NCBI GenBank assembly: GCA_030427385.1
Contig: JAUHWR010000001.1
Location: 1,364,001 to 1,428,000 of the forward strand
Direction of reading: 5' to 3'
Length of the DNA: 64,000 bases
Origin: Alphaproteobacteria bacterium
GTDB lineage: Bacteria > Pseudomonadota > Alphaproteobacteria > Micavibrionales > Micavibrionaceae
Shown: in pieces, positions 40,794 through 50,964 of the stretch
How the letters are laid out: each line of letters begins with the position of its first letter
How positions within the stretch are numbered: the first letter of the stretch is position 1
Made by a program: the position numbers and the translations under genes
Notes under the pieces: model-generated
The model's input: only the letters and a program-made list of their open reading frames with translations
What the model was told of the DNA's origin: nothing
Databases searched by the model: none

Positions 40794-41450
40794 TTACTCT
40801 TCAGTCGCTCTTTGCCCTTCTAATTTTTCGTTTGGTATGCCGGTTCTGTACTGATCTATAATATTCGAAGCTCGGCGTCCGTCTGATACCCCATCAAAAC
40901 CGTCCGTCCCAAGTAAGTCTTTTGGACGCGCAATTTGTTTGGCGATAGTTGTTTCAACCGAGCAACCAAATTGATAATCCTTAACAGCCTTCCAATCCGT
41001 GCGTGTGTTATCAAGCCCTGGCATCATTCCATCACAGCCCGTCGGGGCATGCGCCGAAAAACGATCATATGTGACAAGCGTTTTAGAATGATCACCAACA
41101 TCATTCACCGGCATAATCTCAGTCGAAATATCTTTAACGCCGGCCTCACGCAATGATTTTGCAATTTTCACCGCATGGTTGGTCGCATTCATTGCCGTAT
41201 TTTGTGAAGATGCCGGATCATATTGAACCATTAAAGATATAGGGCCGTTATTACCGTTTCTTTGATAATCTGCTGCAATGCGGTTAATAATTTGCGGCGT
41301 CAAATCATGAGATGTAAATTGCTCGCCATATTGTTCCTGATGAACCTCCATGCGCTTTAAGGCTAAATTTCCTTCATGATCTTGTGAACAACCGCTCAGC
41401 GCCCCTAAGGTCAGAAGGCAAGATCCAATTAAAAGCCATTGATTTTTCAT
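40794..41450 (-). CDS. cpaD: Pilus assembly lipoprotein CpaD
   Basis: Lipobox LGALSGCSQ; FGCSVETTIAKQIARPKDLLG and DGRRASNIIDQYRTG typical of CpaD. Confidence 0.92.
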   Translation of the reverse strand: MKNQWLLIGSCLLTLGALSGCSQDHEGNLALKRMEVHQEQYGEQFTSHDLTPQIINRIAADYQRNGNNGPISLMVQYDPASSQNTAMNATNHAVKIAKSLREAGVKDISTEIMPVNDVGDHSKTLVTYDRFSAHAPTGCDGMMPGLDNTRTDWKAVKDYQFGCSVETTIAKQIARPKDLLGTDGFDGVSDGRRASNIIDQYRTGIPNEKLEGQRATEE

Positions 41451-41466
41451 CTTAAAATTCCTTCTA

Positions 41467-42963
41467 TTAATCAATCAGATATCCGATATTTTCTGTATCA
41501 TTCGACAAAGCTCTACGTCCGTTATCACCATAGACATTGCGTACATTGGCGGCAAAAGACCGTGCCAGATTTTGATGTTTTTCCTTCATATTAACCGCCA
41601 CGGCTTGCTCTTTATCCGCATAAGGCTCAACCATATAAGCTGTCACCATCACAACCAATTCAGTTTCAGAGCGTTGGAAACTGTCTGATTTAATCAAATC
41701 ACCAATAACCGGCGTATTCAAAACACCCGGTAAACCACTCAAACCTTTTACATTTTCAGATTGTAGCAAACCACCAATCATTAAGGTTCCGCCGCTTGGC
41801 AATTCCACCGTTGTTTCTGCACGGCGAATATCCAAACCAGGTACGTTAATTTCAGCCAAAGTGACAGAACTATCAAAATCAAGCGCTGAGACTTCGGTAT
41901 TTAATTGTAAACTAATACGGTCATCTGACATAACTTTTGGACGGAAGTTTAAAGATACACCGAAGGGACGAAATTCAATAATTACGTTACCATTTCGGTC
42001 ACGTCCAACCGGAACTGGATATTCGCCGCCCGCCAAAAACCCTGCCTCTTCACCTGAAAGTGCGGTTAAATTTGGCTCAGCCAAAATGTTGGCCATATTA
42101 TCTTGCTCCAACATATTCAAAAATACGTTAAAAAATCCAATACCGCTAATCCCGCTATCCCCAGTTAAACTAAATGCAGCAAAAGGATCTTCCGCAAGGC
42201 CTGTTTGGCCTCCCAGAATGCGAGAAGAGAAAGAATCGGTGCCTCCGGCAAGATCACTCGCTGGATCGCGCCCAAAGACGCTTGTCGCCAATTCATTAGG
42301 GTTATTAATAGATGTCTCTATACCTAGCTCTTTAATAATGGAGCGTGAAACCTCCGCGATTTTAACGCGCAGCATAACTTGTTGCGTTCCGCCAACAGTC
42401 ATTAAATTAGATACTAATTCGTCAGTCGATTTACCGTCTTTATCTTGCAGATCACTAACGTAATGCCCAACCAAGTTTGCGATTTGCGATGCCTTATCCG
42501 GTGATGACGCATGACCAGTTAAAATAATCTGATCATGAATGGCATCAACTTCTACTTTTTCATCGGGGAACAGACGCGTTACCATATTTTGGATCGCCAA
42601 CGTATCATAGCTAACATGAACCTCATGCTGTCCGATCACATTGCCGGATGCATCAATGATAATGATATTTGTATCGCCCGCACTAATTCCCGCAATATAG
42701 AGATGACCGGATTGAAGCGGTGTCACCTCTGCAACAGACGTATTGGCGATCATAACATCCGAGACACCCGCAGGAAGAGGAAAGACAACGCCCTTACCAA
42801 TGGTAACGTCAATTAAATCCTGCGTGTTTTGTAATTCAGGAAGCTCGCGCAAATCAACCTTAGAAGCATAGGCTACATTAAAGGCCGTCATCATCAGCAC
42901 AAGAAAACATGCCACCTGCGCAGATAAACGCAACATATCAAATTTATTCTTTAAGTATTTCAT
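41467..42963 (-). CDS. cpaC: Secretin CpaC/RcpA
   Basis: VMLRVKIAEVSRSIIKELGIE, ILAEPNLTALSGEEAGFLAGGEYPVPV, VELPSGGTLMIGGLLQ. Confidence 0.95.
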   Translation of the reverse strand: MKYLKNKFDMLRLSAQVACFLVLMMTAFNVAYASKVDLRELPELQNTQDLIDVTIGKGVVFPLPAGVSDVMIANTSVAEVTPLQSGHLYIAGISAGDTNIIIIDASGNVIGQHEVHVSYDTLAIQNMVTRLFPDEKVEVDAIHDQIILTGHASSPDKASQIANLVGHYVSDLQDKDGKSTDELVSNLMTVGGTQQVMLRVKIAEVSRSIIKELGIETSINNPNELATSVFGRDPASDLAGGTDSFSSRILGGQTGLAEDPFAAFSLTGDSGISGIGFFNVFLNMLEQDNMANILAEPNLTALSGEEAGFLAGGEYPVPVGRDRNGNVIIEFRPFGVSLNFRPKVMSDDRISLQLNTEVSALDFDSSVTLAEINVPGLDIRRAETTVELPSGGTLMIGGLLQSENVKGLSGLPGVLNTPVIGDLIKSDSFQRSETELVVMVTAYMVEPYADKEQAVAVNMKEKHQNLARSFAANVRNVYGDNGRRALSNDTENIGYLID

Positions 42964-42983
42964 TTTATTGCCTTTTATAACTT

Positions 42984-43874
42984 CTATCTATTTGATGTGG
43001 TGCTTACATTTGCGCCATTGTAAATCCTTACCGATCCACTTGGCACACTCGTCGCATCACCGCCGCCGCTTCTGATTTTTTTATATTCTTCCAATAATTG
43101 ATTATTAATATTCGTCATACGCACATCAGTTGCTACGCGCGCGCCGTCACTCATAATTTTATCATCTCCGATACCACGCAGCGCCAACGTTAAGGGCCCC
43201 ATTTCACTCGCAAGCGCAAGGCTCTCGGCGCCAGTATCAGTGACTTCCAATGTAACGGTTTTACCAACTTTAATTTTTTGATCTTCCGCTTTTGATGTCT
43301 GATCAATCGCTAAAATCCTTACATTTTGCAAGATCGTTTCGGTTGCGCGCTCATCAACATTGCGCTCAATAATCATCTTTGCCACCGGATCATCATTATC
43401 ATCCATACGCACACGATATGTTAGAATAACATCAACAAAATCTCCTGGCGTAATAAACCCGCCAACCATACTTTCCGCTTTGACACTAATCGCCACAGCC
43501 CTATAACCGGGCTTAAGGATAGCAGCGACAAAATTACCTTTATCTTCTTGAACAATTGCCGACTTCACTAATGGCTCATCCTCGGCAATGCTTCTGGATA
43601 ATTTGCCTTCCAATGCATCTTTAGCCTCTTGATCATCTGATTTTCTGCGGATTGCCGCGCCAAAAACCGAACCTTCCGGCCAATTAACCCATTTCATATT
43701 ATCATTTGATAATTCTTCACCAATTTTTAAATTACGCGCCGCAACCAGAATTTCTACTTTGCCCTCCTCAACCACTTTTACGGGGCCGGAACTCATTCCG
43801 AACTTCACAAGCATCGCAACCAGAATGGCAACCATTAAGCCGCCGCCCATTACTATTAATATATTTTTATTCAT
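42984..43874 (-). CDS. cpaB: Flp pilus assembly protein CpaB/RcpC
   Basis: EILVAARNLKIGEELSNDNMKWVNWPEGSV SAF domain; GYRAVAISVKAESMVGGFITPGDFVDVILTYR. Confidence 0.94.
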   Translation of the reverse strand: MNKNILIVMGGGLMVAILVAMLVKFGMSSGPVKVVEEGKVEILVAARNLKIGEELSNDNMKWVNWPEGSVFGAAIRRKSDDQEAKDALEGKLSRSIAEDEPLVKSAIVQEDKGNFVAAILKPGYRAVAISVKAESMVGGFITPGDFVDVILTYRVRMDDNDDPVAKMIIERNVDERATETILQNVRILAIDQTSKAEDQKIKVGKTVTLEVTDTGAESLALASEMGPLTLALRGIGDDKIMSDGARVATDVRMTNINNQLLEEYKKIRSGGGDATSVPSGSVRIYNGANVSTTSNR

Positions 43875-43996
43875 ACTGGCTCCTCCGTATAGAGAGGTTC
43901 AAAAGGGTTTGTGGCGATTCATTCACGTGAATAATTTAAAAGAATGCTTTAAAAAGAAAGTCCTAGATATAGGAATACAGTTATAAAATTAACAAA

Positions 43997-44554
43997 TTAT
44001 AAACATGAAGTCTCTAAAAAACATTTCAACATCGACGGGCTAAAATAGCCATGCGACAAAAATGCAACAATCGCGCCGCCTGTAATGGCGATCCCATAAG
44101 GAACAACGCTCTCTCCTTTCTGTAGTTTTGCAATCCAGCTTTCTTCAAGCGGATTTTTAAATGGTTTGGTTCTTTTGATAATTAGTGCAAGTAACGACAA
44201 AGATGCGCCAATGATCGACATTGAAAAAAGAAACGGTATTAATAAATTTGGCGAAAACCAAATGGCATAAGCTGTTAGAAGCTTTGAATCTCCGGCGCCA
44301 AATCGTATCCCGATATATAATAAAAATGTCATGATAAAAATAATGGCCGCTGACAAAAGATGCATGGGAAGTGATGAAAATATCCCCTCATGACCGCTCA
44401 TAACTGTACCGCTAAACGACACGGCAAATGCTGCCAGAATAATGGCCGGATATATATTTGGAATTTTCATCCCGCGCCAATCTGCAATAGCAGATAAAAT
44501 GCCGCATGAAACCGCTACCAGTAATCCGGTAAGATAAAGAATTAAACCGATCAT
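43997..44554 (-). CDS. cpaA: Prepilin peptidase CpaA/TadV
   Basis: SAIADWRGMKIPN and GIRFGAGDSKLLTAYAIW aspartyl-protease motifs. Confidence 0.92.
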   Translation of the reverse strand: MIGLILYLTGLLVAVSCGILSAIADWRGMKIPNIYPAIILAAFAVSFSGTVMSGHEGIFSSLPMHLLSAAIIFIMTFLLYIGIRFGAGDSKLLTAYAIWFSPNLLIPFLFSMSIIGASLSLLALIIKRTKPFKNPLEESWIAKLQKGESVVPYGIAITGGAIVAFLSHGYFSPSMLKCFLETSCL

Positions 44555-44577
44555 TTCCCCGCTCTCGGTAAGTGTTA

Positions 44578-44754
44578 TTAAGGATTTACACTTGCTAATT
44601 CCGTGCCAATACTATCAAAGAGAGTAGCAACCTCAGGCCCCGCAATTAATAAACCCGCAACAATCAAGATACTCATAAGTCCCGCGATCAAGCCATATTC
44701 AATAGCCGTCGCACCATCATCAGATCGTATATACTTTTTTATATTTATTTTCAT
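44578..44754 (-). CDS. Flp family pilin (second copy)
   Basis: MKINIKKYIRSDDGATAIEYGLIAGLMSILIVAG; RBS AAAGGA 8 nt before ATG 44754. Confidence 0.93.
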   Translation of the reverse strand: MKINIKKYIRSDDGATAIEYGLIAGLMSILIVAGLLIAGPEVATLFDSIGTELASVNP

Positions 44755-44777
44755 AACCACAATCCTTTGAAGCAAAT

Positions 44778-44815
44778 AAAAAGCCCACTTGAGTAAATGA
44801 CGAAGCGGGCTTTTT
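44778..44815 (-). terminator. Intercistronic hairpin/terminator between the two flp genes
   Basis: AAAAAGCCCACTT ... AAGCGGGCTTTTT inverted repeat with one mismatch and T-tracts on both strands. Confidence 0.8.
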
Positions 44816-44838
44816 ACTTAAATTAATCTAGACTTTGA

Positions 44839-45030
44839 TTATCCTGCATTAGCATCAGATAATGATGTACCAATATTATCAAAGATAATTTCAAGCTGTG
44901 GTCCCGCAACAACCAGGCCAGCAACAATCAAAAGGGATAAAAGACCGGCAATCAGACCGTATTCGATCGCTGTTGCGCCTTTTTCATCTTTAAGGTATGC
45001 GTGCTTCATAGCTAATAATCTGTTAAACAT
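44839..45030 (-). CDS. Flp family pilin (first copy)
   Basis: MFNRLLAMKHAYLKDEKGATAIEYGLIAGLLSLLIVAG; RBS GGAG. Confidence 0.93.
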   Translation of the reverse strand: MFNRLLAMKHAYLKDEKGATAIEYGLIAGLLSLLIVAGLVVAGPQLEIIFDNIGTSLSDANAG

Positions 45031-45113
45031 AATATAATCTCCTAAAGTTTAAGTTTTCAAATTTATCAAGTCCGAGATTTCCTAACCTCTTTAAACAGAT
45101 TATCAAACCCTAC

Positions 45114-45128
45114 TTAATGAGACCTTAA
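45114..45128. promoter_or_regulatory. Candidate CtrA box TTAA-N7-TTAA upstream of the first flp pilin gene
   Basis: ttaatgagaccttaa, 84 bp upstream of the flp ATG. Confidence 0.6.
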
Positions 45129-45202
45129 TGATAGATCAAATTTGAAACGATTATGCTTTTGAGAGAAAACATAACATTAATAACAGCTTATTATGCCATA
45201 GG

Positions 45203-46495
45203 TTAACCGTAAAACGGATCCTTAAGAAGAATGGTATCTTCACGCTCTGGCGAAGTTGACAAAATAAAGACCGGCGCGCCAATCAGCTCTTCAATAACCG
45301 TAATATACTTAACTGCCTGTGCCGGAAGGTCACTAAAGGAACGCGCACCATACGTGCTTTCACTCCATCCTTCTAATGTCATGTAAACCGGCTCAACCAT
45401 TTCCTGCTCTTTTTGTCCAGCGGGGAAATAATCCAACTTTACGCCGTTAAGCATGTAACCTGTGCAAATTTTAAGCTCTTTGAAGCCATCCAGAACATCC
45501 AGCTTGGTTAAGGCAATGCCGTCAATTCCCGCAACCGTTACAGCCTGACGCACCATCGTTGCATCAAACCAGCCACAACGGCGCTTACGTCCCGTGGTTG
45601 TTCCGAATTCATGTCCGCGCTCGCCCATGCGTTCACCTTCCGCATTTTCTTGTTCCGTCGGAAAAGGACCTGTGCCAACGCGAGTTGTATATGCCTTTGT
45701 AATACCTAAAACGGTTCCAATGGCCTTTGGCCCAACGCCGGCGCCGCTTGCGGCTTGAGCTGCAACGATGTTTGATGATGTAACGAACGGATATGTCCCA
45801 TGGTCCACATCCAGCATAACACCTTGCGCGCCTTCAAATAGGATTTTTTTCCCTTGCTTACGTGCCTCTTCCAGAATTTTCCAGACTTGCGTAGAATAAC
45901 CCAGCACCTCATCGGCTATGTTCATTAACTGATCATAGATATCCTGCGGATCAATAGTTTCCGCGCCAAGCCCCTTTAACAGAGCATTATGGTGCACCAT
46001 CAATTTATTCAATTTTTCCTTTAATAGTACGGGGTCACGCAGATCACATAATCTGATCCCGCGCCGCGCGACTTTATCCTCATAGGTCGGGCCGATACCA
46101 CGCTTTGTGGTGCCAAGCTTTTCTTTACCGCGCGCGGCTTCTAATGCTTCATCCATTGCCGCATGAACCGGCATAATCAAATTACAATTATCTGCGATTT
46201 TTAACGTTTCGGGCGAAATATCAACCCCCTGCCCGCGCACTTCTTCGATTTCACTCAGCAGCGCCCATGGATCAACCACAACACCATTGCCGATCACAGA
46301 TATTTTTCCCTTACGCACAATACCGGATGGTAGCAGGTGCAGCTTATAAACTTTCTCATCAATCACAAGCGTATGTCCGGCATTATGCCCCCCTTGAAAG
46401 CGCACCACGACATCCGCTCGGCTGGACAACCAATCAACAATCTTGCCTTTTCCTTCATCTCCCCATTGGGATCCAATTACGGTAACGTTAGTCAT
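45203..46495 (-). CDS. purA: Adenylosuccinate synthetase
   Basis: [42 protein letters not shown]. Confidence 0.97.
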   Translation of the reverse strand: MTNVTVIGSQWGDEGKGKIVDWLSSRADVVVRFQGGHNAGHTLVIDEKVYKLHLLPSGIVRKGKISVIGNGVVVDPWALLSEIEEVRGQGVDISPETLKIADNCNLIMPVHAAMDEALEAARGKEKLGTTKRGIGPTYEDKVARRGIRLCDLRDPVLLKEKLNKLMVHHNALLKGLGAETIDPQDIYDQLMNIADEVLGYSTQVWKILEEARKQGKKILFEGAQGVMLDVDHGTYPFVTSSNIVAAQAASGAGVGPKAIGTVLGITKAYTTRVGTGPFPTEQENAEGERMGERGHEFGTTTGRKRRCGWFDATMVRQAVTVAGIDGIALTKLDVLDGFKELKICTGYMLNGVKLDYFPAGQKEQEMVEPVYMTLEGWSESTYGARSFSDLPAQAVKYITVIEELIGAPVFILSTSPEREDTILLKDPFYG

Positions 46496-46513
46496 GTTTC
46501 TTCCTTATTCTTT

Positions 46514-47458
46514 CTAAATGTTTCTCAGTGCATTCATGTAAATCGAAAACCCAATCGCGCTGGCGGTGCCTTGGTCTGTGTCGAAATCATATCGTCCGCC
46601 GCGGCCAATCACTTCCCGAACGCCGCTTATATATAAAGAAAAAGACACGCCGCGATGATAATTAAAAAAGCTATGCTGGGTTGGGTCAATGGTGAGGCTA
46701 ACAGATATCTTTGATTTTTTAAGTTCATCCTGCACGCCTTTTACGACACTCTGCAATCGATCTAGTTCAATTTGTGCTTCGGCGGGAACAGAGAGCCCTT
46801 GTAGAATTTCTATATCATGATCTGTATCGCCGCTCATGGATAATAGCGCCAAAAGCAGATCACTATAATCACCCCCAAGGGCTTTAATCTGTTCTTTGTT
46901 TTTATTTTCTAGCGCTTTTAATAACGCCCCATCCATTTTATCCATAAAAATGCTCCGCAATAAGGCAGGCAGCGTAATATCTAGAGTAATATCCTTAAAG
47001 CCGATTTCGGTTAAGGCATTTAAAGACAACATGATCGTTTCAATATCGGCCGCAATGGAATCATCCCCGATCAACTCACAACCAACCTGAGTGAATTGCC
47101 GTGTGGGGTCAAGCTGGCTGCCTTTAACATGAAGGACATCACCGGCATATGAGAAACGCAGTGGATAATCATCTCGCTCATACCTCGTCGCCGCTATCCG
47201 CGCGATTTGCGGGGTAATATCGGCACGCAGCCCCATCATTTTTTGCGATTTCGGATCCATCACACGAAACATATGCGGCGCAATTGCCTCCCCTAACCCT
47301 TGAAGCAACGTATCCTCAAACTCAATTAAAGGCGGCTTCACGCGGGAATATCCGAATGACTTAAAGTAAAGCATTAAGTTATGGATGTTATCCGCTTCCT
47401 TTTCTGCAACATCCGGCAGCAAATCTAATAACCCATTTGGTAAAAGCTTTGATGTCAT
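46514..47458 (-). CDS. hisZ: ATP phosphoribosyltransferase regulatory subunit
   Basis: HisRS-like: FKSFGYSRVKPPLIEFEDTLL, FRVMDPKSQKMMGLRADITPQIARIAATR; adjacent to purA. Confidence 0.88.
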   Translation of the reverse strand: MTSKLLPNGLLDLLPDVAEKEADNIHNLMLYFKSFGYSRVKPPLIEFEDTLLQGLGEAIAPHMFRVMDPKSQKMMGLRADITPQIARIAATRYERDDYPLRFSYAGDVLHVKGSQLDPTRQFTQVGCELIGDDSIAADIETIMLSLNALTEIGFKDITLDITLPALLRSIFMDKMDGALLKALENKNKEQIKALGGDYSDLLLALLSMSGDTDHDIEILQGLSVPAEAQIELDRLQSVVKGVQDELKKSKISVSLTIDPTQHSFFNYHRGVSFSLYISGVREVIGRGGRYDFDTDQGTASAIGFSIYMNALRNI

Positions 47459-47462
47459 TTTA

Positions 47463-48839
47463 TCACGCTCCCTTTCCCACGGCGATCATTACATCGCAAA
47501 TTTTATCAACGGCCTTTTCAATGATTTCATGACTTTCCCCCTCCGCCATAACGCGGATGACCGGCTCCGTGCCAGATGGGCGCACCAAAATACGCCCGTT
47601 ATGTGCAAGCTCCGCTTTAATTTTATCAATCACAGCTTTCACATCGGCATGATCCATCGGGTTTGCCCCTTCATAATGCACATTCTTCAAAAGCTGAGGT
47701 AACGGTTGGAATACATTTAATAATACTGATGATTTCCCTGCGCTCTTTTTCAACAAATCTAAAATTTGCAATGCCGTTAGCAAGCCATCCCCCGTCGTAC
47801 CATAATCAGACAGAATCATATGCCCGGATTGCTCCCCGCCCAGATTAAATCCATGTTTACGCATTTCTTCGACGACATAACGATCACCCACAGGCGTACG
47901 GATAAAATTGATGTCCTTGGCGGCGCAGTATTTCTCTAACCCTAAATTGGACATGACCGTGGCAACTAAGGTGTTATCTTTTAAAGTTCCTTGCGCTTGC
48001 ATATGGGTTGCCATAACGGCAAGAATTTGATCACCGTCTATACGCGCGCCTTTTTCATTTACCAAGATCAGGCGGTCTGCATCACCATCCAGCGCGATAC
48101 CGATATCTGCGCCCTCCTCCACAACTCTTTTTTGCAATGCTTCGGTGGCCGTCGCCCCCAGATTATCATTAATATTCTTTCCGTTTGGTGAAATACCAAT
48201 GCTGATAACCTCGGCTTCCAGTTCCCACAAAATTTGCGGGGCAATTTTATAGGCAGCGCCATTTGCCGCATCAACCACAACTTTAAGCCCGCGAAAGTTC
48301 GTGCCTTTAGGCAGGCTGGATTTTAAAAACTCCATGTAACGCCCAAGAACACCAAAGGGCGCATCATCAATCCGCGCCGCCTTACCAAGGTCTTCCGGCG
48401 CAGCCAGCTTCGCTTCAAAGTTATTCGCATCAATTAATGCTTCAATTTTTTGCTCAATATCATCCGGCAATTTGTAACCATCACCCGCAAAAATCTTAAT
48501 CCCGTTATCGCTATACTTATTATGCGATGCGGAGATCATAATGCCCGCATCCGCACGCAAAGATCTTGTCAACATCGCCACCGCAGGTGTCGGAATGGGG
48601 CCCGTCAATAACACGTCCATACCCATCGATAAAAAACCAGCGGTTAATGCTTGCTCCAACATATAACATGACAGGCGCGTATCTTTACCGATCAAAATAC
48701 GTGGCTTGTGATTGCCGGCACTTTCCCCGCGTAAAACGCTTGCCGTTGCCATAGCAACATGTAGCGCCATTTCTGCGGTCACCGGAAATTTATTGGCCTG
48801 TCCGCGTATGCCATCCGTCCCGAAATATTTTCGTGTCAT
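47463..48839 (-). CDS. glmM: Phosphoglucosamine mutase
   Basis: RKYFGTDGIRGQAN, MISASHNKYSDNGIKIF, DGDADRL, RPSGTEPVIRVM. Confidence 0.96.
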   Translation of the reverse strand: MTRKYFGTDGIRGQANKFPVTAEMALHVAMATASVLRGESAGNHKPRILIGKDTRLSCYMLEQALTAGFLSMGMDVLLTGPIPTPAVAMLTRSLRADAGIMISASHNKYSDNGIKIFAGDGYKLPDDIEQKIEALIDANNFEAKLAAPEDLGKAARIDDAPFGVLGRYMEFLKSSLPKGTNFRGLKVVVDAANGAAYKIAPQILWELEAEVISIGISPNGKNINDNLGATATEALQKRVVEEGADIGIALDGDADRLILVNEKGARIDGDQILAVMATHMQAQGTLKDNTLVATVMSNLGLEKYCAAKDINFIRTPVGDRYVVEEMRKHGFNLGGEQSGHMILSDYGTTGDGLLTALQILDLLKKSAGKSSVLLNVFQPLPQLLKNVHYEGANPMDHADVKAVIDKIKAELAHNGRILVRPSGTEPVIRVMAEGESHEIIEKAVDKICDVMIAVGKGA

Positions 48840-49104
48840 ATCTATTCTTTAAGCACGAGGACGCGCAATCCGCAAGGAACAAAACTTCAATTCGTATTGA
48901 TAATGTGGGATATACTGCCGACAAGATTCTATATTTCTGATATACTTAATTCAGTAACGTGATTCTGTCGGTTCTCGGCATAAGGATGTCTTTTGGATAT
49001 AAAAAGTACACTTACTTTGCACCAGCCCCGCGGCGATATAGATTTTTATCGCGTTATCATCTCTCTTCCCGAACTTTTCACATTTAACCATAAAGGAGTT
49101 GCTT

Positions 49105-49836
49105 ATGAGCAAGAAAGTCCGTCGTTCAACTGTGTCTAAATTTCAAACATTTCAGGGAGGAGCCGATCAATGGCATCCGCTTGATCAAGATATCGATAGT
49201 CGGCGTGACAAGAAATATGTGAAAAATATCAAACCGCGCTCTGCGGGACAAGAAATCCTGATGAAGGCGATTTCAGATTATAATCTCACTCTTGCAATTG
49301 GCCCTGCGGGAACTGGAAAAACCTACCTTGCAATCTCAGCCGCCGTCGAAGCCTTGGAACGCGGGGACGTCGAACGAATTGTTCTTTCCCGCCCGGCAAT
49401 GGAAGCGGGAGAATCACTTGGTTATTTACCAGGGGATATGCAGGAAAAAATGGCACCCTACCTGCGCCCGCTTTATGATGCTCTTGGTGATCGCATGGGC
49501 GGTAAAAAAGTCAGGCAATATATGAGCGATGGCACGATTGAAATTGCACCAGTCGGGTTTATGCGCGGACGAACGCTAAATAATGCCTTTGTGGTGATAG
49601 ACGAGGCACAAAATTGCACTTATGGGCAATTAAAAATGTTGTTATCGCGTCTTGGATGGCATTCAACGATGGTCGTCACAGGCGACCCCGATCAGTCAGA
49701 TTTGCTTACTGGCATGTCCGGTTTATCAGATGTTGCCAAACGCTTTGAAGCCATTCAAAACATCGCTGTTGTCTATCTAAAACAAGAGGATATCGTACGC
49801 CACCCATTGGTTGCGGAAATGTTGGACGTATTATAA
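49105..49836 (+). CDS. PhoH family ATPase
   Basis: AIGPAGTGKTYLAI, APVGFMRGRTLNNAFVVIDEAQNCTYGQLKMLLSRLG, VVTGDPDQ. Confidence 0.93.
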   Translation: MSKKVRRSTVSKFQTFQGGADQWHPLDQDIDSRRDKKYVKNIKPRSAGQEILMKAISDYNLTLAIGPAGTGKTYLAISAAVEALERGDVERIVLSRPAMEAGESLGYLPGDMQEKMAPYLRPLYDALGDRMGGKKVRQYMSDGTIEIAPVGFMRGRTLNNAFVVIDEAQNCTYGQLKMLLSRLGWHSTMVVTGDPDQSDLLTGMSGLSDVAKRFEAIQNIAVVYLKQEDIVRHPLVAEMLDVL

Positions 49837-49920
49837 ACCTAAATTTTTTTTAATCTGCCCTGAAACTAATTGCGTGCTCCATACGTATATATAGTAGCAA
49901 TTAACTTCAAGGGGCAGATT

Positions 49921-50811
49921 ATGGTTCATATTGACGATCCACAGACACAAAAAGCAAATCTTGGCTATATTCGTACCGCCATGAAAGCGCCGATTTTGGA
50001 ACGCGACTATGAGAAGGATCTGGCGATGCGCTGGAAACATGACAATGATGAGCGTGCCTTGCATGAGCTTATTGCCTCTTACACACGTCTTGTTGTATCC
50101 GTCGCCGCAAAATTTAAGAATTATGGCTTGCCTATGGGCGACCTTATACAAGAAGGCAATGTAGGTCTAATGCAAGCGGCTGCGCGATTTGAGCCGGAAC
50201 GCGACCTACGTTTCTCAACATATGCGTCTTGGTGGATCCGCTCGGCAATTCAGGATTACGTATTGCGTAACTGGTCGATTGTACGAACTGGCACAACCTC
50301 CGCGCAAAAAACCTTGTTTTTTAATTATCGCCGTCTTCGCGCGATGATCGAAGGCCGCGATGAAATCGAGGGACTTAACGACAACCATAGAGAAGAAATA
50401 GCAGAAAAACTTAATGTCCGTGTGAAAGACGTTGAAAGTATGGAACAACGCCTTTCTGGCGGTGATAGTTCTCTAAACGCCCGCATAAGTGGTGATAGTG
50501 AGGATGAATGGCAAAATATGCTTGCCGATGATGATCGCCTTAATCCGGAAGAAGTTGTGATTGGAATGAAGGATTCGGAAGCGCGCTCAAAGTGGCTTAA
50601 TCAGGCACTAGGCGAATTGACAGATCGAGAGCAACGTATTATTCGAGAGCGCCATCTAACTTATGATGGTGTTACATTGGAAAAACTTGGTGAAGCTCTT
50701 GGCGTCAGTAAAGAACGCGTGCGCCAACTGGAACAGCGCGCAATGGGTAAATTGAAAACTTATTTTTCAAAAAACCTGAATGATCGTGAGGATATGATTT
50801 CAAGCAGTTAA
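49921..50811 (+). CDS. rpoH: RNA polymerase heat-shock sigma factor (sigma-32)
   Basis: YGLPMGDLIQEGNVGLMQAAARFEPERDLRFSTYASWWIRSAIQDYVLRNWSIVRTGTTSAQKTLFFNYRRLR; ATG 49921. Confidence 0.95.
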   Translation: MVHIDDPQTQKANLGYIRTAMKAPILERDYEKDLAMRWKHDNDERALHELIASYTRLVVSVAAKFKNYGLPMGDLIQEGNVGLMQAAARFEPERDLRFSTYASWWIRSAIQDYVLRNWSIVRTGTTSAQKTLFFNYRRLRAMIEGRDEIEGLNDNHREEIAEKLNVRVKDVESMEQRLSGGDSSLNARISGDSEDEWQNMLADDDRLNPEEVVIGMKDSEARSKWLNQALGELTDREQRIIRERHLTYDGVTLEKLGEALGVSKERVRQLEQRAMGKLKTYFSKNLNDREDMISSS

Positions 50812-50889
50812 GTAAACGTTACCCATATTTATTATTTCCGGCATATCTGAGATAACCTCCCTTTATTTTGATATGTCGGCTTTAACTAA

Positions 50890-50925
50890 AACCGGATCGC
50901 CCCTTCCCCCGCGATCCGGTTTTTT
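50890..50925 (+). terminator. Rho-independent terminator downstream of rpoH
   Basis: ACCGGATCGC-CCCTTCCCCC-GCGATCCGGT followed by TTTTT. Confidence 0.9.
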
Positions 50926-50964
50926 ATGACTTGCATCCCCATCATATTTGCCCATAATCAGGGC

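Noticed and set aside
45058-45144. CAAATTT/AAATTTG repeats upstream of flp1 as an operator
   Set aside because: Short AT-rich matches expected by chance; only the TTAA-N7-TTAA box is specific enough to report
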